A stretch of DNA of 64,000 bases from Datnioides undecimradiatus (taxonomy: Eukaryota > Chordata > Actinopteri > Lobotiformes > Datnioididae), in NCBI GenBank assembly GCA_008933995.1, contig WARS01000046.1:3892026-3956025 (forward strand). Reading direction: 5' to 3'. Numbering within the stretch: position 1 is the stretch's first letter; each line of letters begins with the position of its first letter. Of this stretch, positions 63,001 to 64,000 are shown piece by piece. The translations under genes and the position numbers were made by a program. The notes beneath the pieces were generated by a model. That model searched no databases. It was not told the DNA's origin and was given only the letters and a program-made list of their open reading frames with translations.

Positions 63001-64000
63001 AAACGAATGCTGCTAAAACTCAGCAGCAAACACAGCCCACATCACCTGCCTGATTCATCCGCTGCAACCTTGTTATGGACGAATTGACTTAGCAGGAGGC
63101 TCGGAGTAATCTAAGACCTTCACTGGTCCCTGCTGCTGATAAGAACAAATGGAGATCACATTCAAGACATGATCATCCTTCTTTTTCCAGCTCTTCAAGG
63201 GTCCCAGTCTACCAAACCTGTTCAAGAAAAGCAAAGACAGTGACCATGAAGGCTCGTCCACCGGGGCAGAGGATGAAGCTTCCTTTGGTTCTGAGTACTC
63301 GGGAGGAAAGAGAGTAAGTAGAAGCTGATAATGAGATAAAACAAAAACTAACATCCTGTGACGAATACCACACACGATTGAGATCATTTCAGTCCTTCTC
63401 ATGGCTGTACTTTACCTCCTCAGGGCAGCAACAGCAGCATCAGCACAGACTGCGGCCTGTTCGAGAGCGTCAGCGTGGCAGGAGAGCTGGAGCTGGCTCT
63501 GGCCTACAACACCAACACTTCCTGTCTCGAGATCACAGTCGGTGCCTGCAGAAATCTCAGCTATGGAGATGCCAAGAAGAAGAAGTGTCACCCGTACGGA
63601 TGATAAATATAACACGCAGTAAGAACCCTCCCGTGTTGTCTGAATCTCCATCTAAACCTCGGCATCGTCTGTGTTATTTCCTTGTGTAGTTACGTCAAAC
63701 TCTACGTGCTGCCAGAAAAGAGCGGCAAAATGAAGACGGCAGTCAAGAAAAACACGACTCATCCGGTTTATAATGAAGTTTTAAAGGTAAAAGGAGAAAT
63801 GCTTTTCCTTCAGCAGCTTTGACAGTCACTTTGGTGTCATACAGTACTGATCGGATTGAATTGCTTGTCTGGCTTTTCGCAGTATCACGTAGCGCGCCAC
63901 CTGCTGTTTGGGAAAAGACTGCAGGCCTCTGTGTGGCATTCGGGAACCCTGAAAAAGAAGACTTTTCTCGGGGAGGTCCTCATCCCACTGGACGGCTGGA
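59914..64000 (+). CDS. sytl3: sytl3: synaptotagmin-like protein 3 (Slp3), 5' eleven exons, cut by window edge
   Basis: A Rab27 effector that links Rab27-bearing vesicles to membranes or motors during regulated exocytosis. About 403 residues are encoded in this window. Residues 1-45 form the first helical Slp-homology segment. A zinc finger follows with C59/C62, C76/C79, C84/C87 and C98/C101. SGEWF (111-115) is the conserved Rab27-contact motif of SHD2. SVVPPTPPP (about 147-155) is specific to SYTL3 among Slp proteins, and GAVCRGCSHRICSRCRV also matches SYTL3 best. A Ser-rich linker precedes the C2A domain (about 294-403), which is cut at GEVLIPLDGW. C2A loops lack most calcium-binding Asp: HPYVK replaces DPYVK and WHSGTLKKKTF replaces the acidic third loop. 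The rest of C2A and all of C2B lie beyond position 64000. The gene follows enpp1 in tandem, 4.6 kb away. All exons join in frame with GT-AG introns. Confidence 0.92.
60272..60487 (+). CDS. sytl3: sytl3 coding exon 2 (residues 33-105): zinc finger
   Basis: Holds RMKYELQELRRRGAK and the four CxxC pairs of the FYVE-related finger (CARC, CRGC, CSRC, CTVC). It is GC-rich compared with its surroundings. Confidence 0.95.
61299..61366 (+). CDS. sytl3: sytl3 coding exon 3 (residues 105-128): SHD2
   Basis: Encodes EVKIRSGEWFVEQRLQKFPV then TT, matching human NVKIKTGEWFYEERAKKFPT. Confidence 0.94.
61831..61882 (+). CDS. sytl3: sytl3 coding exon 4 (residues 128-145)
   Basis: Encodes DKYETVGEKLLKTYSVL (human KHETVGGQLLQSYQKL). 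52 nt with donor GAG/GTATGA. Confidence 0.92.
61991..62057 (+). CDS. sytl3: sytl3 coding exon 5 (residues 145-167)
   Basis: Encodes SYISVVPPTPPPHLDYHFLG then RSG. The SVVPPTPPP block fixes the SYTL3 identity. Confidence 0.92.
62150..62222 (+). CDS. sytl3: sytl3 coding exon 6 (residues 168-192), linker
   Basis: Encodes DLKSSKPFTKSVEDLMVSFT then SHIK. Supported by open frame, matching phases and splice sites. Similarity to other Slp linkers is low, as usual. Confidence 0.82.
62640..62716 (+). repeat. Dispersed teleost repeat (CAATTTATTTATATAG type)
   Basis: CAATTCAATTTATTTATATA then GTGCCAATTCACAACCAAAG and GGGCACTTTACAAGC is the signature of a very frequent short repeat in teleosts, recalled from memory. 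It lies in the sytl3 intron before coding exon 7. Confidence 0.7.
62743..62870 (+). CDS. sytl3: sytl3 coding exon 7 (residues 192-234), linker
   Basis: Encodes ISSSQNDVQGDLLSVDNSRR then a Ser/Thr-rich stretch ending LSETDISKSST. The acceptor TTGCAG lies 25 bp after a dispersed repeat. Confidence 0.82.
63191..63313 (+). CDS. sytl3: sytl3 coding exon 8 (residues 235-275), linker
   Basis: Encodes LFKGPSLPNLFKKSKDSDHE then an acidic Ser/Gly-rich stretch. 123 nt, phase 0 at both ends, so it could be skipped without breaking the frame. Confidence 0.82.
63424..63593 (+). CDS. sytl3: sytl3 coding exon 9 (residues 276-332): start of C2A
   Basis: Encodes GSNSSISTDCGLFESVSVAG then ELELALAYNTNTSCLEITVG and ACRNLSYGDAKKKKCH. 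The donor is CACCC/GTACGG, and the split Pro is completed by exon 10. Reading past the donor meets a stop within three codons. Confidence 0.94.
63690..63786 (+). CDS. sytl3: sytl3 coding exon 10 (residues 332-364): C2A
   Basis: Encodes PYVKLYVLPEKSGKMKTAVK then KNTTHPVYNEVLK. The polybasic KxxTxVKKNT strand matches the family. Confidence 0.95.
63883..64000 (+). CDS. sytl3: sytl3 coding exon 11 (residues 365-403), cut by window edge
   Basis: Encodes YHVARHLLFGKRLQASVWHS then GTLKKKTFLGEVLIPLDGW. The third C2A loop has no acidic residues, as in human SYTL3 (VWHLGTLARRVFLGE). Confidence 0.93.

Overview
The window looks like nuclear DNA of a ray-finned fish, most likely a percomorph (inferred). 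Three vertebrate gene loci with canonical GT-AG introns can be read. The non-coding DNA is AT-rich, full of CA/TG microsatellites, and carries decayed dispersed repeats of kinds I recognise from spiny-rayed fish genomes. Nothing bacterial, viral or organellar was seen.

Layout. (1) 15410-15692, minus strand: exon 1 of a kcnk3-type TASK two-pore potassium channel. It ends inside the first selectivity filter. The large second exon is not in the window, so 1-15409 is read as one long intron. A CpG-containing, GC-rich promoter zone lies at about 15693-15930. (2) 15.9-30.8 kb: intergenic DNA between two divergently transcribed genes, holding a decayed Tc1-like transposon (about 22.94-23.42 kb), several older repeats, and hairpin-forming sequence at 29.4-30.3 kb. 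(3) 30825-55306, plus strand: an enpp1 gene of 23 exons that join in one frame to a predicted 796-residue type II membrane nucleotide pyrophosphatase/phosphodiesterase. All metal-binding and nucleophile residues are present. (4) 59914-64000, plus strand: the 5' part of sytl3 (Slp3), eleven exons covering the Rab27-binding domain with its zinc finger and most of C2A. The gene runs off the right edge.

Most notable observation: this enpp1 has no recognisable exons for the two somatomedin-B domains that ENPP1-3 proteins carry between membrane anchor and catalytic domain. The transmembrane exon ends in phase 1 and the next exon I recognise (the linker exon at 38120-38177) starts in phase 1, so the gene reads through in frame without them. 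A search of the 3.06 kb intron by eye found no somatomedin-B-like cysteine pattern.

The three genes do not form a functional unit. kcnk3 sets acid-sensitive background K+ conductance, enpp1 makes extracellular pyrophosphate from ATP, and sytl3 tethers Rab27 vesicles. From memory the human orthologues lie on chromosome 2 (KCNK3) and at two separate places on 6q (ENPP1, SYTL3), so the neighbourhood is fish-specific. All calls come from reading the sequence and remembered family features; no database search was run.
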